Source: an uncultured Bartonella sp. | GTDB taxonomy: Bacteria; Pseudomonadota; Alphaproteobacteria; Rhizobiales; Rhizobiaceae | DNA: 64,000 nt | Assembly: GCF_945277285.1 (NCBI RefSeq) | Contig: NZ_CALYPR010000002.1 | Location: 319,214 to 383,213, forward strand | Reading direction: 5' to 3' | In this document: piece by piece, positions 57,067-64,000 of the stretch | How positions within the stretch are numbered: the stretch's first letter is position 1 | How the letters are laid out: the number at the start of each line of letters is the position of its first letter | The notes under the pieces: generated by a model | What the model saw: the letters and a program-made list of their open reading frames with translations, nothing else | What the model was told of the DNA's origin: nothing | Databases searched by the model: none | Position numbers and translations under genes: made by a program

Positions 57067-57366
57067 AAGTCTGATTAGAATTCCATATGGATCAAGCCAT
57101 CAACTTTAAAAGATCTACCAGCGTGAGTTCTGAGGTTTTTCTATAACAGAACGATCGGAAGCAATATGCCGGCTGATATTTGTTCTTGTGCTTGATGATT
57201 AGGCTTCATCTTTTTTTGAAAAATTTACAATTTAATTCATTATTTTTTGAAACCTGATGTGAAGTCGGGTACAACCATTTAAAAAGCAAATATTCAGGCT
57301 AAATCCTGAGACTGTTTGAGTTACATCGCAGGATCGTTTGCGTAGCAGTGGTAATTGGAAAAGAGA
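57067..57366. other. Intergenic region between popZ and valS
   Basis: 300 bases with no gene; the valS promoter is expected here. Confidence 0.4.
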
Positions 57367-60090
57367 ATGCTAGAAAAAACATATGATGCCGGCTCGACGG
57401 AGCCCCGTATAGAAAAACAATGGGAAGAAAACGGTGTCTTTAAAGCCGGTGCAGGTTCCAAACCCGGTGCAGAAGCCTTCAGTATTGTTATTCCGCCGCC
57501 CAATGTCACTGGATCTTTGCATATGGGCCATGCGCTTAATAATACAATTCAGGATATTATGGTTCGTTTCGAGCGTATGCGAGGCAAAAATGTTTTGTGG
57601 CAGCCTGGGATGGATCACGCAGGAATCGCGACGCAAATGGTTGTCGAACGGCAGCTGGCGCAAAGAAAGGAACCAACGCGTCGGCAAATGGGACGTGAAA
57701 AGTTTGTTCAACGTGTCTGGCAATGGCGCGAGGAATCAGGCGGGAAAATTGCCCATCAATTGCGCCGTCTTGGTGCATCATGCGACTGGTCTCGTGAACG
57801 TTTCACCATGGACGAGGGACTGTCACGCGCTGTTTTGGAAGTTTTTGTTTCTCTTTATAAAGAAGGTCTGATTTATAAGGACAAACGTCTGGTCAATTGG
57901 GATCCTAAGCTGCTGACCGCAATTTCTGATCTGGAAGTAGAACAGAAGGAGATAAAAGGCCATTTATGGCATTTCCGCTATCCGTTGGAGGGAAAAGTAT
58001 TTAATCCCGACGACCCGAGCACATTTATTGTTGTGGCAACAACACGCCCAGAAACAATGCTCGGCGATACCGGAATTGCGGTTAATCCGAAAGATGAAAG
58101 ATATCAGGCGCTCATCGGCCAACATGCCATTTTACCGTTTGTCGGTCGAAAAATAGAAATTGTCGGTGACGACTATGCCGATCCTGAGGCGGGTACCGGT
58201 GCAGTAAAAATTACGCCTGCCCATGATTTTAACGACTTTGAAGTTGGCCGTCGTCATAATCTTCGCATTATTAATATTATGACAGAAGAGGCTGAAATTT
58301 TCCTGCGCGACAATGAAGACTTCCTGAACGGTCTTGATGACACCAAAGAACTTCAAAAGCTGATTGAAACCTTCGATCATATGGATCGTTTTGTGGCGCG
58401 GCAGAAAATTGTCGAGATGATGGAAGAGGGCGGCTATCTCGCCGGGATTGAAGATCACACCCATATGGTCCCGCACGGTGATCGTGGTGGAGTACCGATT
58501 GAACCTTTTTTGACTGACCAATGGTATGTCAACGCGGCAAAGCTTGCTAAACCGGCTATTGATGCAGTTAAAAACGGCAAGACAACAATTATTCCAAAAA
58601 ATTGGGAAAAAACCTATTTTAATTGGATGGAAAATATTGAACCTTGGTGTATCTCGCGTCAATTGTGGTGGGGGCATCAGATACCAGCCTGGTATGGCCC
58701 CGATGGTAAGGTTTTTGTTGAAAAATCCGCTGAAGAAGCACAGGTCGCCGCCGATGCCCATTATGGAAAAGCAGTAGAATTGCGACGCGACGAAGATGTA
58801 CTTGATACATGGTTTTCTTCAGCGTTATGGCCATTTTCAACATTGGGCTGGCCTGATAAAACCAAAGAATTAGAATTTTATTATCCGACAAGCGTAGTAG
58901 TAACAGGGTTTGACATCCTGTTCTTCTGGGTAGCCCGCATGATGATGATGGGGTTGCATTTCATGCATGATGTGCCGTTCCACAACATCTATATGCACGC
59001 GCTGGTGCGTGACAAGAACGGTGCAAAAATGTCGAAGTCGAAGGGCAATGTCATCGACCCACTCGACTTGATGGACGAATATGGTGCCGATGCCCTGCGT
59101 TTTACCTTGGCAATTATGGCTGCTCAAGGACGGGACGTAAAACTTGATCCCGCTCGTATTGCCGGCTACCGGAATTTTGGCACGAAACTGTGGAATGCGA
59201 CGCGCTTTGCCGAAATGAATGGCGTTAGCTATGACCCGTCATTCAAACCGGAAGAAGTCAAATTGTCTTTGAATCGCTGGATATTGACCGAACTTTCCAA
59301 AACCATTGAGGCTGTCACAAGCGGTATTGAAGCCTACCGGTTTAATGAAGCGGCGGCGGCTGTTTATCGTTTTATCTGGAATACTTTATGTGATTGGTAT
59401 CTTGAACTTTTGAAGCCGATTTTCCAAGGGGAAGACGAAGGTGACAAAAAGGAGGCACAAGCCTGCGTTGCCTGGGTGCTCGAGCAGGTTTATAAAATTC
59501 TTCATCCGTTCATGCCTTATATGACGGAAGAATTGTGGACTTTGACCGCAACCGATAAACACAAAAGACAAACAATGTTGGCTCTTGCCAGCTGGCCTGA
59601 TATCAATTTCCGTGATGAAGCGGCAGCCGAAGATATCAATTGGCTGATTGATGTTGTGGGTGGTATTCGTTCGGCGCGCGCTGAAATGAACGTGCCAGCC
59701 GGTGCAATGGCACCTCTGGTTATTGTTGAAGCTGGTAAAATAACGAAAGAGCGTGTGGAACGGCATGATGCTGCCATCAAGCGGCTTGCTCGCATTGAGA
59801 CAATAGAGTTTGCCGACAAGGTTCCGGAGGCTTCTGCTCAAATTATTCTTGGTGAAGCAACCTTTGCGATGCCATTGGGTCAATTGATCGACTTCGAGAC
59901 AGAGCGGGCGCGCCTTGCCAAGGAAATGGGAAAAATTGATCTTGATATAGGTAAAGTCGAGAAAAAGCTTGAAAACCCGAAATTCGTAGAAAATGCCAAG
60001 CCTGAAATTGTTGAAGCCGAACGTGAACGTTTGAGCGAGCTTCAGGCGGCTAAAGAAAAGGTTGCTATCGCGATGAAGCGGCTAGGGTAA
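57367..60090 (+). CDS. valS: Valyl-tRNA synthetase
   Basis: ValRS charges tRNA-Val. The 907-residue class I enzyme has the HIGH-type motif LHMGHALNNT (near residue 48), the editing domain (VVATTRPETMLGDTGIAVNP...VKITPAHDFNDFEVGRRH) and the KMSKSKGN loop (near residue 553). The anticodon-binding helices (SLNRWILTELSKTIEAV...YRFIWNTLCDWYLELLKP) and a C-terminal coiled-coil arm (ERARLAKEMGKIDLDIGKVEKKL) complete it. ATG 57367 is chosen over TTG 57355. The gene ends at a strong terminator and stands in the conserved popZ-valS order. Confidence 0.97.
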   Translation: MLEKTYDAGSTEPRIEKQWEENGVFKAGAGSKPGAEAFSIVIPPPNVTGSLHMGHALNNTIQDIMVRFERMRGKNVLWQPGMDHAGIATQMVVERQLAQRKEPTRRQMGREKFVQRVWQWREESGGKIAHQLRRLGASCDWSRERFTMDEGLSRAVLEVFVSLYKEGLIYKDKRLVNWDPKLLTAISDLEVEQKEIKGHLWHFRYPLEGKVFNPDDPSTFIVVATTRPETMLGDTGIAVNPKDERYQALIGQHAILPFVGRKIEIVGDDYADPEAGTGAVKITPAHDFNDFEVGRRHNLRIINIMTEEAEIFLRDNEDFLNGLDDTKELQKLIETFDHMDRFVARQKIVEMMEEGGYLAGIEDHTHMVPHGDRGGVPIEPFLTDQWYVNAAKLAKPAIDAVKNGKTTIIPKNWEKTYFNWMENIEPWCISRQLWWGHQIPAWYGPDGKVFVEKSAEEAQVAADAHYGKAVELRRDEDVLDTWFSSALWPFSTLGWPDKTKELEFYYPTSVVVTGFDILFFWVARMMMMGLHFMHDVPFHNIYMHALVRDKNGAKMSKSKGNVIDPLDLMDEYGADALRFTLAIMAAQGRDVKLDPARIAGYRNFGTKLWNATRFAEMNGVSYDPSFKPEEVKLSLNRWILTELSKTIEAVTSGIEAYRFNEAAAAVYRFIWNTLCDWYLELLKPIFQGEDEGDKKEAQACVAWVLEQVYKILHPFMPYMTEELWTLTATDKHKRQTMLALASWPDINFRDEAAAEDINWLIDVVGGIRSARAEMNVPAGAMAPLVIVEAGKITKERVERHDAAIKRLARIETIEFADKVPEASAQIILGEATFAMPLGQLIDFETERARLAKEMGKIDLDIGKVEKKLENPKFVENAKPEIVEAERERLSELQAAKEKVAIAMKRLG

Positions 60091-60117
60091 TTTGTTTTAG
60101 TTAGTGCTAACACTTTT

Positions 60118-60152
60118 AAACCGCTTGGATCACTATTTCCAAGCGGTTTTTT
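60118..60152 (+). terminator. Rho-independent terminator of valS
   Basis: AAACCGCTTGGA and TCCAAGCGGTTT form a 12-bp stem with an 8-base loop and a T6 tail. Confidence 0.92.
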
Positions 60153-60166
60153 ACGATCTTAGCCAT

Positions 60167-60198
60167 TACCACTGCCATTACCTACCACTGCCATTACC
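60167..60198. repeat. 16-base tandem duplication at the lipoprotein stop codon
   Basis: TACCACTGCCATTACC occurs twice in a row (60167-60182 and 60183-60198). Because 16 is not a multiple of three, the second copy shifts the frame and supplies a new stop. Confidence 0.9.
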
Positions 60199-60420
60199 CA
60201 TTGATGAAGCATAGTTTTTCCGGATAGCCGGAGCTGGTGCAGGAATGTCGGCAGGGTTTAATGTACGCCACTGGCGTTCGCCATTGTCGCCAAGATACCA
60301 ATAGCCGGTTGTTGCTGTCTCCTCGCTTGTCGTGGCAAGGTCGGCCTTTTGTGTTGTGGAACAGGCAGACACTATCGCTGTAGAAAGCGTGAATGCTATA
60401 ATGCTCACTTTACTCATCAT
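60178..60420 (-). CDS. Small lipoprotein of unknown function
   Basis: An 80-residue lipoprotein with signal peptide and lipobox (SKVSIIAFTLSTAIVSAC, lipid cysteine near residue 20), a Thr/Ala-rich spacer, and a short domain YWYLGDNGERQWRTLNPADIPAPAP. I do not recognise the family. The 3' end carries a perfect 16-base tandem duplication that creates the present stop: a single copy would end GNGSGNG instead of GNGSGR. It is convergent with valS and divergent from exoR. Confidence 0.7.
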   Translation of the reverse strand: MMSKVSIIAFTLSTAIVSACSTTQKADLATTSEETATTGYWYLGDNGERQWRTLNPADIPAPAPAIRKNYASSMGNGSGR

Positions 60421-60751
60421 TACTTCAACTCATAAAAATAAAGGTCCACGTGGTTAAAATGACCACAGATGCTTTTGCAGGGGCTCTATCTCACCATTAA
60501 CAGTAAACAGCGATAGTCCTAATTTTGCATAATTAGTTGGTTGATGCAAATTTAAAAATTGGCGGGAATTTTCGATGATTAATCACAATGTGGGGATTTT
60601 AGTATGTTGCTTTCATGCAACACTCTTATGATTGTTGATTTGAAACAATTGATAACAATGTTGGTGCCTCATTCCCACCACAAAGCGAGAGCAATTCTGT
60701 GAGTGTGAACGATTTAACGTGCAAACCTAGGGCGAGATAGGAAAAGTTCAG

Positions 60752-61546
60752 ATGAATAGATGCAAAGAAGGTTGGTTGGCCAGTGTGACTGCGCTCACAT
60801 TGGGAATCTGTCTTTCTACAGCATCTGCTTTGGATATCAACAATACCAAAACCCAGTCTGAAAGCCCGTTCGAATTTTTCAAAAGCGGCATTTCTGCGTA
60901 TAAAAATGGTAATAAAGACCAAGCTGTCAAAGCGTTAAAATATGCAGCCGATATGGGGCATACCGGCGCAAATTGGAAACTCGCTCGTATGTATGCGGAT
61001 GGTGACGGTGTCGCCGAGAATGATTATCAGGCTTATCAGCTTTACGTTCGCATTGTGCAAGAAGGGGCGGATCCCGGGTCGGAAGATGAAAGTTATCTTT
61101 CCGATGCATTGGTTGAAATAGCAAGTTATCTTGTGACAGGAATTCCAAATTCGCCGGTCAAACAGGATATGGCTCATGCACGCAGTCTTTATTTGCAGGC
61201 AGCAACCAATTTTGGCAATCCGGAAGCACAATATTGTTTGGGCAAAATGTTGCTGAATGGTGAAGGGGGAGAGAAAAACCCCGTTCAGGCTGCCCGCTGG
61301 TTCCAACTTTCGGCGCGAAAGGGCAATCCGGCTGCACAGGCTATGCTGGGCAATATGTTGTTTCAAGCAGGAAAAACCGTGCGCGGTCTTGCAATGATGA
61401 CAGCGGCCTATGAGAAAGCCGGTCCACACGATCAGACATGGATAAGGCAAATGCAGGAACGGGCTTTTGCAGTTTCCGGCGAAGCAGATCGTCGCACAGC
61501 TATTTCAATGGCGGGTGATATTGCCAGAAACAATAACGGTTTTTGA
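60752..61546 (+). CDS. exoR: ExoR-like periplasmic Sel1-repeat regulator
   Basis: In rhizobia ExoR sits in the periplasm and holds the ChvG (ExoS) sensor kinase inactive until it is degraded at low pH or in the host. The 264-residue protein has a signal peptide (WLASVTALTLGICLSTASA) and Sel1/TPR-like helical repeats: AVKALKYAADMGHTGANWKLARMYADGDGV, ARSLYLQAATNFGNPEAQYCLGKMLLNGEGG and AARWFQLSARKGNPAAQAMLG. Several stretches match my memory of S. meliloti ExoR closely, such as GIPNSPVK and TVRGLAMMTAA. The chvGI genes are not in this window. The assignment is by similarity read by eye. Confidence 0.85.
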   Translation: MNRCKEGWLASVTALTLGICLSTASALDINNTKTQSESPFEFFKSGISAYKNGNKDQAVKALKYAADMGHTGANWKLARMYADGDGVAENDYQAYQLYVRIVQEGADPGSEDESYLSDALVEIASYLVTGIPNSPVKQDMAHARSLYLQAATNFGNPEAQYCLGKMLLNGEGGEKNPVQAARWFQLSARKGNPAAQAMLGNMLFQAGKTVRGLAMMTAAYEKAGPHDQTWIRQMQERAFAVSGEADRRTAISMAGDIARNNNGF

Positions 61547-62263
61547 TCTTAAAGAAGCAACCCGCTGTTTTTACAATTCTTTGAAGATTAACTTCTCTGC
61601 TGAAATAATGCATCTGGCTGGTTTTATAGTGAATGCAACACTATGGAGCATTATGCTATTGGCCGGTTTGTGAATTCGGGAGTGTCGTAATGTTCAATTA
61701 TTCATATTCGCGTTCTGAAAAAAAGCACTCCCTGCATTGGTGTCAACTGTGTTTTAGCAATAATACGTTTGCAGGATAACCATCGCTTTCTCTTTCGACC
61801 ATCGGTCATGAATGTCACTGCCATTGTCTGACGAACGGTAGTTATTCTTTGGTCATTCCGCAAGCCCTCAATGAATAAAGTCGAAAATGGTCGTGAAATC
61901 TACTTTTGTCAAAGCTATCGATCGTTTATCAGTTAACAAAAATAGTAACGACAATAAGAATGGCGAAGTAATTTCGACCTGTGAGAATCGATTTGAGTAA
62001 AATTTAACTTGTTAAAATGTTTAGTCGCTAAATAGTTTGTAAAATGTGCTAGCTTTTTGAAACGCCGCTATGAGCATAAGTTGTGACAGAAAAATATAGA
62101 CCACAATGACGGGGTAAACGTTTCTTTTTGCACGCAGTTTAAAAACGACATTTACATAAAAACTGGCTGCTCGTCTTTTTAGAGACAGCAACTAAGCTTC
62201 AACAACTTCGAAATCTGTTTTAAACATCGGAAAAATAAAAGTCGCCGCTTTTCCCTATATGGA
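61547..62263. other. Gene-free stretch between exoR and gltL
   Basis: About 720 bases with no credible gene. Both genes end here (convergent), so the length is more than terminators need; a small RNA or decayed gene is possible but not recognised. Confidence 0.4.
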
Positions 62264-63010
62264 TTAATGGCTGAGAATTTTTGACAAAAAGTCTCGGGCA
62301 CGTGGGGTTCTGGATTCAGGCGAGGCAAAAAATTCTTCCGAAGTGCAGTCTTCCAATATTGTTCCGCCATCCATAAAAATGACCCGATCTGAAACCTTAT
62401 GGGCAAATCCCATTTCATGAGTAACACAGATCATTGTCATGCCATCTTGGGCAAGCCCTACCATAACATCAAGTACTTCTCCTACCATTTCAGGGTCAAG
62501 TGCCGATGTCGGCTCGTCAAACAGCATAACAATGGGATCCATCGTCAAAGCACGGGCGATAGCAACACGCTGCTGTTGACCACCTGAAAGCTGGCCCGGA
62601 TATTTATCTTTCTGATCAATAAGTCCAACGCGTTTTAAATATTTCAATCCACTTTCAATGGCATCTTTCTTGGAACGATGAAGAACTTTGGTCTGGGCAA
62701 TTGTTAAATTTTCCATCACTGACAAATGCGGGAAAAGCTCAAAGTGCTGGAATACCATACCAACACGACTACGTAAGTGCGGCAAATTGGTTTTTGGCGA
62801 GTGGACGGCCACTCCGTCAACCCAAATCTGGCCCTCCTGGAAAGGTTCCAACGCATTGATTGTTTTGATAAAAGTCGATTTACCTGATCCCGAGGGGCCA
62901 CAAACAACGACGACTTCGCCCTTGCTTATATTGGTCGAGCAATTTTTCAAAACGTTGAATTTTCCATACCATTTGGAAACGTTTTTGACTTCAATCATAT
63001 GTTCGGGCAT
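62264..63010 (-). CDS. gltL: Glutamate/aspartate-type ABC transporter ATPase
   Basis: The ATP-hydrolysing subunit (248 residues) of a polar amino acid importer. Walker A is GPSGSGKST (near residue 36), the signature is [15 protein letters not shown], Walker B is [14 protein letters not shown], and the switch histidine is in [10 protein letters not shown]. It is close to GltL/GlnQ/AapP. The ATG at 63010 follows AGGAAAAA. It is cotranscribed with two permease genes just upstream on the minus strand. It is the only amino-acid-type ATPase in the window and might also serve the ATPase-less transporter at 21-23 kb, though that is speculation. Confidence 0.94.
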   Translation of the reverse strand: MPEHMIEVKNVSKWYGKFNVLKNCSTNISKGEVVVVCGPSGSGKSTFIKTINALEPFQEGQIWVDGVAVHSPKTNLPHLRSRVGMVFQHFELFPHLSVMENLTIAQTKVLHRSKKDAIESGLKYLKRVGLIDQKDKYPGQLSGGQQQRVAIARALTMDPIVMLFDEPTSALDPEMVGEVLDVMVGLAQDGMTMICVTHEMGFAHKVSDRVIFMDGGTILEDCTSEEFFASPESRTPRARDFLSKILSH

Positions 63011-63022
63011 AAATTTTTCCTA

Positions 63023-63736
63023 TCAGCGAATAATAGCAACTTTTTTCTGCAGGTACATTACAGCCTGCGATAACGTAAAACAGATTACGAAATAGAAGAT
63101 AGCGGCAAGTATATAGGCTTCTTGTTTGACACCGAAATTGTTTGCAACAATATCAAAACCTTTTAGCAAATCATTGCCGCTGATTGCATAAACGAGCGAT
63201 GTGTCTTGAAACAGAATGATAACCTGCGTCAAAAGGACAGGTAACATATTCCGCAAAGCCTGAGGCAAAACAACAATGAGCATGGATTGCCAATAGGTCA
63301 TTCCCAAAGCTTCACTTGCATATTTCTGCCCTTGCGGGACAGAGCGTATGCCGGCACGCATAATTTCAGCAAAATAGGCGGCTTCAAAGACGGTGAAAGT
63401 GATTAAAGCGGAATTGTTGGCTCCGATTGAATGACCAGTTACGAACGGTAATAGAACAAAAAACCAGAGAATAACCATGACCAGCGGCACAGAGCGCATG
63501 GCTGTAATATAAATTGTGGCGATCCATGACAAAGGCTTCATCGAAGAAAGCCGCATCATTGCCAGAAGCGTACCGAAGATGAGACCTAAAATAGTGGCCA
63601 CAATTGTGAGAACAACGCTGAAGATCAAACCGGACAGGATATACGTTTTAAATACATCAAAGGTGAAGAAAGAAAAATCCATCCATGAAAAATCAAATGT
63701 CAGGTAATAGGAGAGGGTAGAGCTCAGATTTGACAT
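63023..63736 (-). CDS. gltK: Glutamate/aspartate-type ABC transporter permease
   Basis: A 237-residue inner-membrane permease with five hydrophobic segments, GLIFSVVLTIVATILGLIFG at the start, AMRSVPLVMVILWFFVLLP, and the EAA coupling loop QGQKYASEALGMTYWQSMLIVVLPQALRNMLPVL. It resembles GltK. It lies 12 bases before the ATPase gene and 2 bases after the previous permease, so the three form one transcript. Confidence 0.92.
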   Translation of the reverse strand: MSNLSSTLSYYLTFDFSWMDFSFFTFDVFKTYILSGLIFSVVLTIVATILGLIFGTLLAMMRLSSMKPLSWIATIYITAMRSVPLVMVILWFFVLLPFVTGHSIGANNSALITFTVFEAAYFAEIMRAGIRSVPQGQKYASEALGMTYWQSMLIVVLPQALRNMLPVLLTQVIILFQDTSLVYAISGNDLLKGFDIVANNFGVKQEAYILAAIFYFVICFTLSQAVMYLQKKVAIIR

Positions 63737-63738
63737 GA

Positions 63739-64000
63739 TTAGCGCCCCTCCGTTTGAAAACCGGGTATCTTTACCATTCTTTCAATCACCGACATGACTA
63801 TGAAAATGACCAGCGAAATAAAGACATAAAGAATCGTCACAACGATATAGTTTTCGTAAACGTGGCTGACCTCCTCGATTGCCTGAAACTGAAATTGCAT
63901 CAGTTCGTGAATTGAAACAGCAAAAGCAACAGCCGAATTTTTGACGATGCCCATGGATTCGGAAATGAGCGGTGGCAGAATGGTGCGCATCGCCCTTGGC
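63739..64000 (-). CDS. gltJ: Glutamate/aspartate-type ABC transporter permease (N-terminus beyond window)
   Basis: The C-terminal 87 residues of a second permease; the frame stays open through position 64000, so the M at 63990 in the ORF track is internal. The visible part starts with the end of the coupling loop (PRAMRTILPPLISESMGIVKNSAVAFAVSIHELM) and has one last membrane helix (VVTILYVFISLVIFIVMSVIERM). GltJ typically precedes gltK and gltL, with the binding protein further upstream, outside this window. Confidence 0.9.
   Translation of the reverse strand, partial: PRAMRTILPPLISESMGIVKNSAVAFAVSIHELMQFQFQAIEEVSHVYENYIVVTILYVFISLVIFIVMSVIERMVKIPGFQTEGR

Overview
The window reads as chromosomal core DNA of an alphaproteobacterium of the order Hyphomicrobiales (Rhizobiales), most likely Bartonellaceae or a close relative. 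The order-level evidence is direct: a circularly permuted two-piece tmRNA gene with the tag ANDNYAEARLAA, an alpha-type SspB beside a DUF4169 gene, BA14K and DUF992 envelope proteins, PopZ (DUF2497) next to valS, a TolC/Pcm pair, a fused SecDF and an ExoR-like Sel1 protein. The Bartonella-like assignment (perhaps the insect-gut lineage) is inference from the moderately AT-rich composition and the mix of small exported proteins. No prophage, CRISPR array, complete insertion sequence or rRNA was seen.

Layout. 1-9.7 kb: prmA (cut by the edge), a SCO1-type copper chaperone, a hexapeptide acetyltransferase, poxB, a UvrD/PcrA helicase, an unusual kinase-like fusion protein, the sspB-DUF4169-RHH cluster and ssrA. 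9.8-20.4 kb: DUF2853, dctA with a sigma-54 type promoter, a SpoIIAA-like protein, pdxJ, kup, a TetR regulator with a palindromic operator, ilvC, a decayed DUF805 gene, BA14K and DUF992 proteins, and a PhzF-family enzyme. 20.4-37.7 kb: a polar amino acid ABC transporter without a local ATPase, tRNA-Lys, a TerC-CBS-CorC protein, an FMN reductase, an MfnB-like/FolB fusion, a UPF0104 membrane protein, a YbaL-type antiporter, secDF, a large MscS channel with a small exported partner, and tRNA-Leu. 37.7-53.3 kb: ilvA, an exported protein, an RhlE-type helicase, sseA with a GNAT acetyltransferase, a cobalamin riboswitch followed by a broken metE, a large autotransporter, a glutathione transferase, and tRNA-Asn and tRNA-Cys. 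53.7-64 kb: pcm, tolC, popZ, valS, a small lipoprotein, exoR and a glutamate/aspartate ABC transporter (gltLKJ, cut by the right edge).

How the genes fit together. The cell imports C4-dicarboxylates (DctA) and polar amino acids (two ABC systems) and oxidises pyruvate directly (PoxB). It keeps branched-chain amino acid genes (ilvC, ilvA) and vitamin B6 synthesis (pdxJ), but has lost B12-independent methionine synthase: metE carries two frameshifts and two stops while its B12 riboswitch remains intact. ssrA and sspB lie about 0.3 kb apart and belong to the same ribosome-rescue and ClpXP delivery route. Envelope functions are prominent: SecDF, TolC, MscS, autotransporter, BA14K, DUF992, lipoprotein and the ExoR-like regulator.

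No wholly new multi-gene system was found. The most unusual items are a protein-kinase-like domain fused to a degenerate acyl-CoA-synthetase C-terminal domain, a degenerate MfnB-like domain fused to dihydroneopterin aldolase, and the metE ruin under an intact riboswitch. Function calls rest on reading motifs by eye; no database search was run.
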